Positions 24,100-33,161 of a DNA stretch of 64,000 bases are shown here, one piece after another. Position 1 is the stretch's first letter. The number at the start of each line of letters is the position of its first letter. Made by a program: the position numbers and the translations under genes. Source of the stretch: VAXT01 sp963728535 (GTDB taxonomy: Bacteria > Actinomycetota > Thermoleophilia > Gaiellales > Gaiellaceae); assembly GCA_963728535.1 (NCBI GenBank), contig CAVSKK010000001.1:2294001-2358000 (forward strand), written 5' to 3'. Below the pieces are notes generated by a model. It was not told where the DNA came from. It worked only from the letters and a program-made list of their open reading frames with translations, and ran no database searches.

Positions 24100-25767
24100 A
24101 TGGGCCCACGAACCCGTCGGGGGATTCTCGTTACTGCGCTCGGCCTCGCCGCGCTCTTGGTCTTCGGATTGGGTACGCCGGTCGCCGACACCTCGCGCGC
24201 CGATGCGTCCCTGACTCCGCGAGCAGTGCTTGCCCCGACGCCCGGCGATCAGTTCTCCCCGGCGGTCGCCTCGAACGGATCCGAGTTCCTCGTCGTCTGG
24301 GAAGACCGGAGAAACGGCGGCATCGACGAGACCGACATCTACGCGTCCCGCGTCGCGGCAGACGGCACGACGCTTGACCCGGACGGGATTGCAATCGCGA
24401 CGGCCGACGGCCTGGAGTGGACACCGGAGGTCGCCTCCGACGGCACGAACTTCCTCGTGGTCTGGACCGACGGCGTCCAAGGAAACCGCGGTGACGTTCG
24501 TGCGGCGCGGGTGACCCCGCAAGGCGAAGTCCTCGACCCCGGAGGCTTTGTCCTCACCGGCCCCGAGCAGTACGGCGGGTATCGCCCGCACGCGGCCTTC
24601 GACGGCCAGAACTACCTCGTCACCTACGAGAACTGCTACTGCATTCGCGGCATTCGGGTCGCGCCGGACGGCACGATCCTCGATCCAGGCGGGTTCGCGA
24701 TCTCGAACGTGCCCGGCAACCTGAGAAACGGCGTCTCGTACGGTGCCGGCGAGTACCTCGTCACCTGGCACCGCAACGCCGGCGTCTTCGGTGCGCGTGT
24801 CAGGCCCGACGGCTGGGTTCTCGATCCGAACGGGATCGCGATCTCGACGCACGAACCGGACGGATACTCGTTTCCCGTGTCGGCATTCGACGGCACGAAC
24901 TTCGTCGTCGCGTGGGAAGACGAACGCGACGGCAACACGGAGCGCATCTACGCGGCCCGGGTCACGCCCGAAGGAACCCTCCTCGATCCCGGAAGCATCC
25001 CGATGACGCAGCAATCACTGGCTCGTGATGCGAGTGTTGCCTCCAGTGGCGACAGCTCCCTCATCGCCTTTGGGCTTGCCGACGTGACGGGCGCTCGCCT
25101 CGCTCCGGACGGCACCGTGCTCGATCCGGACGGAATCTCCCTCTCCGCGGAGCTGAACGCCCAGAGCGAACCAGCGGTCGCCTTCGGCGACGGCGAGTAT
25201 CTCGCGGTCTGGCAGGACGCACGAGCGGCAGGCGCTTACGACATCATCGGCACTCGCGTGACGCCGGACGGCGTGGTCGTCGATGCCACCGGATTGCTGA
25301 TCTCGGGCTCGGGCCCGACACCACCGCCGGCGCCCGCTCCTCCGCCACCTCCGCCGCCGCCGCCACCTCCGCCGCCTCCCGTCGAGCCCCCGCCTCCGCA
25401 ACCGCCTCCGCCTCCGCCACCTCCGCCCCCACCCCCTCCGCCACCTCCACTTCCACCTCCGCCACAACCGCCCCCACCCCCTCCACCGCCTCCCCCGCCT
25501 CCTCCACTCCCACCGCCACCGCCACCGCCACCGCCACCACCGCCTCCACTGCCACCGCCCCCGTCTGTGCGGTGCCGGGTCCCGAGAGTGGTGGGCTTGC
25601 GCCTTGCGACCGCGCGCGGCCGGATTCGTCGCGCGCAGTGCTCAGTCGGGCGGATTCGTCGCGTCCGATCCGTGCGCAGGCCGGGGCGCGTCATCTCGCA
25701 GAGGCCGCAGGCAGGGACCCGGCGACCGAGAGGCGCGAAAGTGAATCTCGTCGTCGGGCGCCGCTGA
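24100..25767 (+). CDS. Secreted repeat protein with long polyproline linker and PASTA domain
   Basis: 555 residues with a signal peptide (GILVTALGLAALLVFGLG). Then come six or so imperfect repeats of the type FLVVWEDxR...IYAxRVxxDGTxLDPxGI, which read as a beta-propeller-like or beta-repeat domain. Residues about 408-487 are almost all proline. The C terminus is a Cys-pair PASTA domain (CRVPRVVGLRLATARGRI ... CSVGRI), close to the tail of the previous protein. GGAGGGAG stands 8 bases before the ATG. Function unknown; extracellular or wall-bound. Confidence 0.78.
   Translation: MGPRTRRGILVTALGLAALLVFGLGTPVADTSRADASLTPRAVLAPTPGDQFSPAVASNGSEFLVVWEDRRNGGIDETDIYASRVAADGTTLDPDGIAIATADGLEWTPEVASDGTNFLVVWTDGVQGNRGDVRAARVTPQGEVLDPGGFVLTGPEQYGGYRPHAAFDGQNYLVTYENCYCIRGIRVAPDGTILDPGGFAISNVPGNLRNGVSYGAGEYLVTWHRNAGVFGARVRPDGWVLDPNGIAISTHEPDGYSFPVSAFDGTNFVVAWEDERDGNTERIYAARVTPEGTLLDPGSIPMTQQSLARDASVASSGDSSLIAFGLADVTGARLAPDGTVLDPDGISLSAELNAQSEPAVAFGDGEYLAVWQDARAAGAYDIIGTRVTPDGVVVDATGLLISGSGPTPPPAPAPPPPPPPPPPPPPPVEPPPPQPPPPPPPPPPPPPPPPLPPPPQPPPPPPPPPPPPPLPPPPPPPPPPPPPLPPPPSVRCRVPRVVGLRLATARGRIRRAQCSVGRIRRVRSVRRPGRVISQRPQAGTRRPRGAKVNLVVGRR
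25318..25560 (+). repeat. Low-complexity CCN repeat tract (polyproline coding)
   Basis: About 240 bases of CCG/CCT/CCA/CCC codons with only occasional Val, Glu, Gln or Leu codons. The tract is prone to slippage and its length may vary between strains. It should be checked before the flanking reading frame is trusted. Confidence 0.8.
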
Positions 25768-25833
25768 TTCTCGCTCGCAAGATGTAAACGTTCGGGCAGT
25801 CCTTCGGGGGCTTTCGCTAGCCTCGGCACGGTC

Positions 25834-27564
25834 GTGCTCCGAAGAGTCCTCATCGCCTGCCTGCTCGCGGTCGTGCTCGCACCGCCGGCGAGCGCGGCAG
25901 GGCGCACGTTGCTCGCTCCGGGCGTGACGTACGAGCGCCAGCTCCTGTTCACACCGCACGGGCCGGAGGTCATCCACATCATGACCGCGCCGAGGCCGGG
26001 CGGGCTCTACGCGCTGCGGCCGATCCTCTCCAACGACACCGTCCTCGGACGCGAGACCGTCACCGCGATGGAAAGGCGGGCTTCGGCCACCGCGACGATC
26101 GGCGGTGTCAACGCCGACCTCTTCACGCCGAACGAGGGGCTCCCGAGCGGGATGTACATGGAATCAGGGATCCTGAAGACGCCGCCTCATCCAAGGCGGT
26201 CTTCCGTCGGTGTCACCACCGACGGACGCCTGCTCGTCGAGCAGGTCGCCATGCAGGGAACCTGGCAGGGCGTGAGCCAGCGGCGCCCTTTGACCCATCT
26301 CAACCAGCGCTCCGGCCCAAACGGCACCTCGCTCTTCACCCCCGCCTGGGGATCGACGACTCCCGCCGCGCAGGGAACGGTGGAGGTCACGCTCGGCGCG
26401 TTCCCGCCCGCCGTGCCGGGCATGGACCTGAGCGGAACCGTGGTGGCGGTCAAGCCCGCCGGCGGGACTCCGATTCCGCCCGGCGGCGCCGTGCTCGTCG
26501 CCCGCGGGACTTCGGCCGGGCGGCTCGCCTCGGAGGCTGCCGTCGACCAGAGGGTGACCGCGCGGCTCATCCTGCGCCCGCAGTGGGGCGGGGTCGTCGA
26601 CGCGGTCGGAGGCGGCCCGGTGATCGTCCGGGACGGCCAGCCCGTCTTCCGGGCACTCGAGGATTTCACGAGCGGCCAGCTCTCGCTCCGCAACCCACGG
26701 ACCGCAGTCGGCCAGCGGGCCGACGGCGGCATCATCCTCGTCGCGGTCGACGGTCGGCAGCCGGGCTACAGCACGGGTCTCACGAACTTCGAGCTGGCGC
26801 AGACGATGGTCCGGCTCGGCGCCAGGACCGCGAGCGCGCTCGACGCGGGAGGCTCGACGACCATGGCCTTCGACGGGGAGCTTCTGAACAGTCCCTCGGA
26901 TCCGGGCGGCGAGCGCGCGGTCGCAGACGGGCTCTTCGTCTTCTACTACGGCGTCCATGCGCCGCCGCCGACACAGGCCGTCCTCTCACCGAACGGTGAC
27001 GGCGTCGCCGAGTCGCAGTCGCTGAGCTACAAGATCGTGCGGCCTTCGACGGTCACGGCGAGCCTCGTCGGTCCCGACCGGGTCCCGCGGCAAACCGAGA
27101 CCGGAGAGCGCGAACCGGGCACCTACAAGCTCACGTGGTCAGGCCGCACGCCTGAAGGGGCTCCTGAAACCGAGGGCCAGTGGCGCTGGGTGATCAATGC
27201 GACGGACGACCAGGCGCAGGAGTCGAAGGTCGAGCGCAGCTTCGACCTCAACAACACGATCGGCTACCTGAGGGTTCGTCCTTCGCGCGTTGTCGTCCAC
27301 AAGCGCGGCGGCAACCTGCAGGTTGGGTTCCGTCTTGCGCGTCCGGCACTCGTGACGGTGACGATCGAGACGGCGAGCGGAGCGCGGGTGCGGACGCTTC
27401 GCCAGAGGCGCCGGGCGGGACAGATGAGCATTCGCTGGAACGGCCGCTACGCAAACGGCGCTCGGGCCTTCTCCGGGCGCTACGTCGCGCGAGTGCAGAC
27501 GTCGAACTCGCTCGGCCGCACCGAGCTCGAACGCCGCTTCAGCGTCCGCCGCGCAGGTCGTTAG
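25834..27564 (+). CDS. Secreted phosphodiester glycosidase (NAGPA) domain protein, copy 1
   Basis: 576 residues. Signal peptide (VLIACLLAVVLAPPASA), then a phosphodiester-glycosidase/NAGPA-type domain with GGVNADLFTPNEGLPSGMYM, VVDAVGGGPVIVRDGQ and SALDAGGSTTMAFDGELLN, the last being the family core. It is followed by a beta-sandwich region (VLSPNGDGVAESQSLSYKI) and a FlgD-like C-terminal module (IRWNGRYANGARAFSGRYVARV). Members cleave or bind sugar-phosphodiester structures in the envelope. GTG at 25834 is used. A tandem paralogue follows. Confidence 0.82.
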   Translation: MLRRVLIACLLAVVLAPPASAAGRTLLAPGVTYERQLLFTPHGPEVIHIMTAPRPGGLYALRPILSNDTVLGRETVTAMERRASATATIGGVNADLFTPNEGLPSGMYMESGILKTPPHPRRSSVGVTTDGRLLVEQVAMQGTWQGVSQRRPLTHLNQRSGPNGTSLFTPAWGSTTPAAQGTVEVTLGAFPPAVPGMDLSGTVVAVKPAGGTPIPPGGAVLVARGTSAGRLASEAAVDQRVTARLILRPQWGGVVDAVGGGPVIVRDGQPVFRALEDFTSGQLSLRNPRTAVGQRADGGIILVAVDGRQPGYSTGLTNFELAQTMVRLGARTASALDAGGSTTMAFDGELLNSPSDPGGERAVADGLFVFYYGVHAPPPTQAVLSPNGDGVAESQSLSYKIVRPSTVTASLVGPDRVPRQTETGEREPGTYKLTWSGRTPEGAPETEGQWRWVINATDDQAQESKVERSFDLNNTIGYLRVRPSRVVVHKRGGNLQVGFRLARPALVTVTIETASGARVRTLRQRRRAGQMSIRWNGRYANGARAFSGRYVARVQTSNSLGRTELERRFSVRRAGR

Positions 27565-27677
27565 CCCAACGGTTGCAGGCGGCGCTGGGGGCAGGGTCTG
27601 AACGATGAACGGCCATGTTCGAAACGTGTAAAACCGGCGCAGGTTCGCGGTTCGTTCCGCTACCGTGCGCGGCGGTC

Positions 27678-29402
27678 GTGCTCCGGAGAGCCCTCATTGC
27701 AGGCATTTTGCTGCTCGCTGTCGCACCGTCTGCCTCCGCGGCGGTCATGCTGACGCCCCGAATCACGTACGAGCGCCAGGTGCGCTTCACCTCCCAGGGA
27801 TTTGTGGTGGTCCACATCCTCCGTGGACCGAGGCCGGGTGGGCTCTATGCGCTCCGGCCCGTCCTTTCGAACGGTTTCATGCTCGGCCGCGAGACCGTCA
27901 CCTCGATGCAGCGTCGCGTCTCGGGCACAGCCACGGTCGCAGGCGTCAACGGTGACTTCTTCTCGTGGGACGAGGGGCTGCCGACCGGCATGCACATGGA
28001 GTCCGGGGTCCTCATGGCACCGCCGCATCCGCGCCGCTCGAGCCTCGGGATCACAGACGACGGCACGCTCGTGATCGACAAGGTGCAAATGCTCGGTCAG
28101 TGGCAGGGCACGGGGCCGCGTCGTCTGCTGGGTGGCCTCAACCAGCGTCCGGGTCCCGGAAGCGTCAGGCTCTTCACTCCTGCCTGGGGCGGGGCGACTC
28201 CAGCCGCCCAGGGGACGTTCGAGGTCACGCTCCATCCGTTTCCGCCCGCCGTGCCCGGCACCGAGCTTCTCGGCAGTGTCGAGGCAGTCAAGAACGGGGG
28301 CGGGACGCCCATCCCGCCAGACGGAGCCGTCCTCGTCGGCCGCGGAGCGGCGGGCGAGAGGCTCGTGGCTGAGGCTCCGATCGGCCAGACGATGAGCGTG
28401 CGCGTGTTCCTGCGGCCTCAGTGGGAAGGCATCGTCGACGCGATCGGCGCCGGGCCCACGATCGTCCGCGACGGACAGCCCATCTTCAGCGCGCAGGGGG
28501 ATTACTCGTCCAACCTGACGGTGCGCGATCCGCGCACCGGCGTCGGGCAGCTGGCCGATGGGAGCATCGTCATGGTCGCGATCGACGGGCGCCAGCCTGG
28601 CTACAGCGCGGGGGTGACGAACTACGAGCTTGCGCAGACGCTTGCCAGCCTCGGGGCCGTGAACGCCATGGCGCTCGATTCGGGTGGTTCGACCACAGCC
28701 GCCTTCGACGGACACCTGCTCAACCGCCCGTCCGATCCCGGCGGCGAGCGGGCGATCGGCGACGGCCTCTTCCTCTTCTACTACGGCGTCCATGCGCCGC
28801 CGCCGACGCAGCCCGTCCTCTCGCCGAACGGCGACGGCATCGCCGAGTCGCAGAGGCTGAGCTACAAGATCGTGCGACCTTCGACGGTCACGGCGAGCGT
28901 CGTCGGTCCCGACCGCATCCCGCGGCAAACGGTGACCGGTGAGCGCGCGCCGGGCACCTACAGGCTCAGATGGTCGGGTCGCACGCCCGCAGGCGCCCCT
29001 GAACCCGAGGGCAGGTGGCGCTGGGTGGTCAATGCGCTCGACGACCAGCAGCAACAGTCAAGTGTCACGCGCGCGTTCTCCCTGAACAACACGCTCGGCT
29101 ACCTCCGCGTCCGGCCCTCGCGACTGGTCGTGCACAAGCGCGCGGGCAACAGCCTGCAAGTCGGGTTCCGGCTCGCCCATCCGGCAGTCGTCACCGTGAT
29201 GATCGAGAAGGCAAGCGGCGCTCGGGTGCGGACGATTCGCCAGCGGCGCCGGGCGGGGCAGACCAGCATCCGCTGGAACGGCCGCTACGCCAACGGCGCT
29301 CGCGTCTCCTCCGGACTGTACGTCGCACGAGTGAAGACGTCGAACGCCTTCGGACGCGCGGAGCTCAAGCGCCGCTTCAGCGTCTACCGCACCCGCCGCT
29401 AG
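27678..29402 (+). CDS. Secreted phosphodiester glycosidase (NAGPA) domain protein, copy 2
   Basis: 574 residues, the same order of parts as the previous gene and strongly similar along its length (GVNGDFFSWDEGLPTGMHM, GIVDAIGAGPTIVRDGQ, ALDSGGSTTAAFDGHLLN, VLSPNGDGIAESQRLSYKI, IRWNGRYANGARVSSG). GTG at 27678 is chosen because it lines up with the start of copy 1, including the shared upstream bases GGTCGTGCTCCG. The open frame from 27615 is therefore not used. This is a tandem duplication that has diverged mostly in the middle of the glycosidase domain. Confidence 0.82.
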   Translation: MLRRALIAGILLLAVAPSASAAVMLTPRITYERQVRFTSQGFVVVHILRGPRPGGLYALRPVLSNGFMLGRETVTSMQRRVSGTATVAGVNGDFFSWDEGLPTGMHMESGVLMAPPHPRRSSLGITDDGTLVIDKVQMLGQWQGTGPRRLLGGLNQRPGPGSVRLFTPAWGGATPAAQGTFEVTLHPFPPAVPGTELLGSVEAVKNGGGTPIPPDGAVLVGRGAAGERLVAEAPIGQTMSVRVFLRPQWEGIVDAIGAGPTIVRDGQPIFSAQGDYSSNLTVRDPRTGVGQLADGSIVMVAIDGRQPGYSAGVTNYELAQTLASLGAVNAMALDSGGSTTAAFDGHLLNRPSDPGGERAIGDGLFLFYYGVHAPPPTQPVLSPNGDGIAESQRLSYKIVRPSTVTASVVGPDRIPRQTVTGERAPGTYRLRWSGRTPAGAPEPEGRWRWVVNALDDQQQQSSVTRAFSLNNTLGYLRVRPSRLVVHKRAGNSLQVGFRLAHPAVVTVMIEKASGARVRTIRQRRRAGQTSIRWNGRYANGARVSSGLYVARVKTSNAFGRAELKRRFSVYRTRR

Positions 29403-29411
29403 GCCTCCGGC

Positions 29412-29417
29412 TAGAGT
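29412..29417 (+). promoter_or_regulatory. Leaderless -10 element (TAGAGT) of the dedA-like gene
   Basis: TAGAGT lies 6 bases before the GTG at 29424, in a 21-base intergenic gap. Confidence 0.45.
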
Positions 29418-29423
29418 CCCGCG

Positions 29424-30116
29424 GTGCCGTTGGCCTCGGTGACCGCGTCCCTGACGGACGCCCTGACGTCGCTCATCGGCGACCACGGCGTCTATGCCGT
29501 CTTCTTGCTGATGCTGGTCGACGCGGTGCTCCCGGCCGCGAGCGAGCTCGTCATGCTCTACGCCGGCGCCCTTGCCGCGGGCGCGTTCGCGGGCCAGGAC
29601 GTCGTCCTCTTCGGGTCGCAGATCGACTCCCACTTCTGGGGCTTCGTCGTGATGTCGCTGGCGGGAATCGCCGGCTACACGGTCGGGTCGGTGTTCGGCT
29701 GGTGGATCGGCTACTACGGAGGCCGTCCGCTGATCGTAAGCCACGGGCGCTGGCTCCATCTCGGGCCCGAGAAACTGGAGCGTGCCGAACAGTGGTTCGA
29801 GCGTTGGGGCGACTGGGCCGTGTTCCTTGGCCGCGTGACGCCCGTCGTGCGCTCGTTCGTCTCGATCCCGGCCGGCGTGCTGCGCATGCCGCTCGGGCGC
29901 TTCACGGTTCTCACCGCGCTCGGCTGCGCGGTCTGGTGCTTCGGCATCGCAGGCGCCGGATTGGCGCTCGGGTCGCGCTACGAGGAGTTTCACCACAACT
30001 TCCGCTACGTGGACATCGCTGTCGGCGTGTTGCTCGTAGCGGCCGCGGTTGCCTGGTATGTCCGCCGCCGGAGGACGACTAAACTGGCTCGCCGTGGCTC
30101 AGATCCCGCTCGTTGA
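29424..30116 (+). CDS. DedA-family membrane protein
   Basis: 230 residues with the DedA/VTT layout: an amphipathic start, VYAVFLLMLVDAVLPAASELVML, then GYTVGSVFGWWIGYYGGRPLI, the family signature FLGRVTPVVRSFVSIPAGVLRM, and two C-terminal helices. Several DedA proteins recycle undecaprenyl-phosphate or other polyprenyl lipids across the membrane. That would suit the surrounding envelope-sugar genes, but the lipid is not proven. The 3' end overlaps the aminotransferase gene by 23 bases and contains its likely promoter. Confidence 0.85.
   Translation: MPLASVTASLTDALTSLIGDHGVYAVFLLMLVDAVLPAASELVMLYAGALAAGAFAGQDVVLFGSQIDSHFWGFVVMSLAGIAGYTVGSVFGWWIGYYGGRPLIVSHGRWLHLGPEKLERAEQWFERWGDWAVFLGRVTPVVRSFVSIPAGVLRMPLGRFTVLTALGCAVWCFGIAGAGLALGSRYEEFHHNFRYVDIAVGVLLVAAAVAWYVRRRRTTKLARRGSDPAR
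30080..30085 (+). promoter_or_regulatory. Leaderless -10 element (TAAACT) of the aminotransferase gene
   Basis: TAAACT lies 8 bases before the GTG at 30094, within the end of the dedA-like gene. It supports GTG 30094 as the start rather than the upstream in-frame ATG at 30049/30058. Confidence 0.45.
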
Positions 30117-31182
30117 CGTCAAGGCGCAGTACGCGCCGCTGCTGGATGAGCTGAAGGAGCGAATCGCCGAGGTCCTCGACTCCGGCCGGTTCATCCTCGG
30201 CCCGAACGTCCGCGCCTTCGAGGAGGAGGCGGCGGCCTACCTCGGCGTCAAGCACGCGATCGGCGTCGCGAACGGGACGGACGCGCTCGTCCTCGCGCTC
30301 GATGCGCTCGGGATCGGCGATGGGGACGAGGTGATCTGCCCCACCTTCACGTTCTACGCGACCGCCGAGGCGATCGCACGACGCGGGGCGGCCCCTGTCT
30401 TCGTCGACATCGACCCGCAGACGATGAACCTCGATGCGAGCGACGTGCGCCGCCGGATGACCGCCAAGACGAAGGCGATCATGCCGGTGCACCTCTTCGG
30501 CCGGCCGGCGCCGCTCGAGCAGCTCGCCGAGCTGGGCGTCCCGCTCGTCGAGGACGCCGCGCAGGCCTTCGGCGCTCAGGGCACCGGACGGGCGGGAGTC
30601 GTCTCGACCTACAGCTTCTTCCCGACGAAGAACCTGTTCGCGTTCGGCGATGGTGGTCTCGTCTCGACGGACGACGACGAGCTTGCGGAGAGCCTGCGCC
30701 TCCTGCGCTTCCACGGCTCGGAGGCGAAGAAGGAGTTCAAGCTGATCGGCTACAACTCGCGCCTCGACGAGATCCAGGCCGCTGTCCTGCGCGTTTTCCT
30801 GCCGCATCTCGAGGAGTGGAACCGCTCGCGCCGAGAGGCCGCCGCGCGCTATGCCGAGCTGGGCCTCGGAGAGGCATGTGAGCTGCCGGCCGACGAGCCC
30901 GGGCACGTCTACCACGTCTTCGTCGTCCGCTCACCCGAGCGCGACCGGATCGCCGAGCATCTCGGGGCCGCCGGTATCGCCTCGGCCTTCTACTACGCGA
31001 CCCCGCTCCACCGGCAGCCTGCGCTCGCCTATCTGGGGCAGGCCGAGCTGGACTTTCCCGAGACCGAGCGCGCCTCGCAGGAGAACCTCGCGCTTCCGAT
31101 GTGGTCCGGGATCGGCGCGGATGTGCAGGAACAGGTCGTCGCAGCGGTAAAGGAAGCCGTATCGCTGGAGGCCGTTCGTTGA
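30094..31182 (+). CDS. DegT/DnrJ/EryC1/StrS-family sugar aminotransferase
   Basis: 362 residues, a PLP enzyme that aminates keto sugars on nucleotide carriers. Marks: IPLVDVKAQYAPL at the N terminus, GVANGTDALVLAL, VEDAAQAFGA and the PLP lysine in TYSFFPTKNLFAFGDGG (K179). Then comes LRFHGSEAKKEFKLIGYNSRLDEIQAA. The next gene is a nucleotide-sugar 4,6-dehydratase-type protein, so the two probably make an amino-deoxy sugar for surface polysaccharide or glycolipid. Stop and next start overlap (TTGA). Confidence 0.9.
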   Translation: MAQIPLVDVKAQYAPLLDELKERIAEVLDSGRFILGPNVRAFEEEAAAYLGVKHAIGVANGTDALVLALDALGIGDGDEVICPTFTFYATAEAIARRGAAPVFVDIDPQTMNLDASDVRRRMTAKTKAIMPVHLFGRPAPLEQLAELGVPLVEDAAQAFGAQGTGRAGVVSTYSFFPTKNLFAFGDGGLVSTDDDELAESLRLLRFHGSEAKKEFKLIGYNSRLDEIQAAVLRVFLPHLEEWNRSRREAAARYAELGLGEACELPADEPGHVYHVFVVRSPERDRIAEHLGAAGIASAFYYATPLHRQPALAYLGQAELDFPETERASQENLALPMWSGIGADVQEQVVAAVKEAVSLEAVR

Positions 31183-33080
31183 ATAGCCTGGTGAACCGTC
31201 ACCGGGTCTGGCAGCTCGCGGCCGACGGCGGGCTGATTGCCCTCGCCTGGCTGCTCGCGTTCCAGATTCGCTTCGACTCCCTCGGAAGGATCCCGCCCTT
31301 CTACGAGCAGCTCGTCAGCTGGCGGACGGTCCTGCTCGTGGTCGCCATCAAGCTGCTCGTCTTCACAGGATTCGGTTTCTACAACCGCTGGTGGCGCTAC
31401 GTCTCGACCCGTGACATGTGGGGAGCGCTGCGCGGTGTCACCGTCGCGTCGCTCGCGGCCAGCCTGACCGTCTACTTCTTCCCACTCGAGGACACCGCCC
31501 GCCTGCCGCGCGGAATCGCCGTCATCGACTGGCTGCTCCTGCTCGCGCTCGTCGCGGGCTCCCGCCTCCTGGCGCGGTCGATCTTCGAGCGGCCCGGCGC
31601 GGCCAGCCTCGTCGCGCGCGGCAAGGAAGTGATCGTCGTCGGTGCCGGCGACGCGGGCCAGCTCGTGATCCGGGAGATGCTGAAGTCGCGCGCGCTCGGC
31701 TACACGCCGATCGGAGTGGTCGACGACGACCCGCGCAAGAAGAACCTCCGCCTGCACGGCGTGCGTGTGCTGGGGACGACCGAGGACCTGCCCCACATCT
31801 TGAGCGACAACAAGCCGGATGAGCTGCTGATAGCGATTCCCTCCGCATCGGGCGAGGTGCGCCAGAAGGTCGTCGAGAGCGCCCGCGACGCACGGGTGCC
31901 CGTCAAGACGCTGCCCGGGCTCTACGAGCTCATCGCCGGCGACACGAACCTCGCCGCACAGATCAGGCCCGTCCAGGTCGAAGACATCCTCGGCCGCGAG
32001 CCGGTCGAGGTCGACTTCGACGAGGTCTCGGCGTACATGCGCGGCGAGACGGTGCTCATCACCGGCGCCGGCGGCTCGATCGGCTCCGAGCTCTGCCGCC
32101 AGGCCGTACGGGCGGGCGCGGCGCGGCTGATTCTCGTCGACCAGGCCGAGTCGCCGCTCTACGAGATCGAGCGCGAGCTCGTGGACGACCGCGGCTTCCC
32201 GGCGAGCGTGCCGGTGATCGCCGACGTGGGCAACCGCGAGAAGCTGCGCCAGGTCTTCGACCGGTACCGGCCGAGCGTCGTGTTCCACGCCGCCGCGTAC
32301 AAGCACGTCCCGATGATGGAGGCCAATCCGCTCGAGTCGGTCCGGAACAACGTCCTCGGGACAAAAGTGGTCGCCGAGGTCGCGGTCGAGTTCGAGGCGC
32401 GCCGGTTCGTGCTCATCTCGACCGACAAGGCGCTGAACGCACAGGCGGTGTACGGCCAGTCGAAGGCGCTCTGCGAGTGGATCGTCGAGGCCTTCGGCGC
32501 GCGCGAGGACGTTTCAACCCGGTTCGTGGCCGTGCGGTTCGGCAACGTGCTCGACTCGTCCGGGAGCGTGATCCGCATCTTCAAGCGCCAGATCGCCAAG
32601 GGCGGCCCGGTGACGGTGACGAACCCGGAGATGACGCGGTACTTCATGACGACCCCGGAGGCCGTGTCGCTCGTCATCCAGGCCGGCTCGATCGGCGGGC
32701 GCGGCGAGATCTTCGTGCTCGACATGGGCGAGCCCGTGAAGATCCTCGACCTCGCACAGAGCATGATCCGTCTCTCGGGCAAGGAGCCCGATCGCGACAT
32801 CCCGATCGAGTTCATCGGCGTTCGCGCCGGAGAGAAGCTTCACGAGGAGCTCTGGGGCGAGAACGAGACGGTCGGCGAGACCGCGCATCCGAAGATCCAC
32901 CGCGCCCGGCGTCCTCCCGTGGACGGCTTGTGGCTCGACGAAGAGCTCGGCGCGCTCGAGCACCTCGTCGAGGCCGGCGAGACGCTCGAGGTCGTTTCGC
33001 GGCTCTCGGTGATGGTGCGAGCGCCCCGCCGCGTCGGGGTTGCGGAACCTGACACGGTTTCGGAACAAACGCTGCACTAG
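31179..33080 (+). CDS. Membrane-bound nucleotide-sugar dehydratase/epimerase (WbpM/PglF type)
   Basis: 633 residues. Four N-terminal membrane helices (GLIALAWLLAFQI, VLLVVAIKLLVFTGFGFY and others), a first Rossmann domain (VIVVGAGDAGQLVIREML) and a second catalytic SDR domain (VLITGAGGSIGSELCRQ, FHAAAYKHVPMMEANPLE, ISTDKALN). It would convert a UDP-sugar to the 4-keto-6-deoxy form or epimerise it. The catalytic pair is VYGQSK, a canonical YxxxK, whereas long WbpM/PglF proteins usually have Met in place of Tyr. TTG at 31179 overlaps the upstream stop; GTG 31191 is an alternative. Confidence 0.88.
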   Translation: MNSLVNRHRVWQLAADGGLIALAWLLAFQIRFDSLGRIPPFYEQLVSWRTVLLVVAIKLLVFTGFGFYNRWWRYVSTRDMWGALRGVTVASLAASLTVYFFPLEDTARLPRGIAVIDWLLLLALVAGSRLLARSIFERPGAASLVARGKEVIVVGAGDAGQLVIREMLKSRALGYTPIGVVDDDPRKKNLRLHGVRVLGTTEDLPHILSDNKPDELLIAIPSASGEVRQKVVESARDARVPVKTLPGLYELIAGDTNLAAQIRPVQVEDILGREPVEVDFDEVSAYMRGETVLITGAGGSIGSELCRQAVRAGAARLILVDQAESPLYEIERELVDDRGFPASVPVIADVGNREKLRQVFDRYRPSVVFHAAAYKHVPMMEANPLESVRNNVLGTKVVAEVAVEFEARRFVLISTDKALNAQAVYGQSKALCEWIVEAFGAREDVSTRFVAVRFGNVLDSSGSVIRIFKRQIAKGGPVTVTNPEMTRYFMTTPEAVSLVIQAGSIGGRGEIFVLDMGEPVKILDLAQSMIRLSGKEPDRDIPIEFIGVRAGEKLHEELWGENETVGETAHPKIHRARRPPVDGLWLDEELGALEHLVEAGETLEVVSRLSVMVRAPRRVGVAEPDTVSEQTLH

Positions 33081-33121
33081 GACCGGCCGGCCTACGTTCT
33101 CGCCTGATCGCGAACCACGAC

Positions 33122-33142
33122 GTCGCTCGATTTTTCGACGAC
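33122..33142. terminator. Hairpin between convergent genes
   Basis: GTCGCTCGA and TCGACGAC pair (one bulged C) around a T-rich loop, in the 81-base gap between the epimerase gene and the convergent vapC. No clear U tract follows on either strand, so termination is only a guess. Confidence 0.3.
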
Positions 33143-33161
33143 TTGCCAGCGAACTGACGCT

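Noticed and set aside
25318..25560. CRISPR-like or minisatellite array
   Set aside because: The repetition is codon-level polyproline coding without constant repeats and unique spacers.
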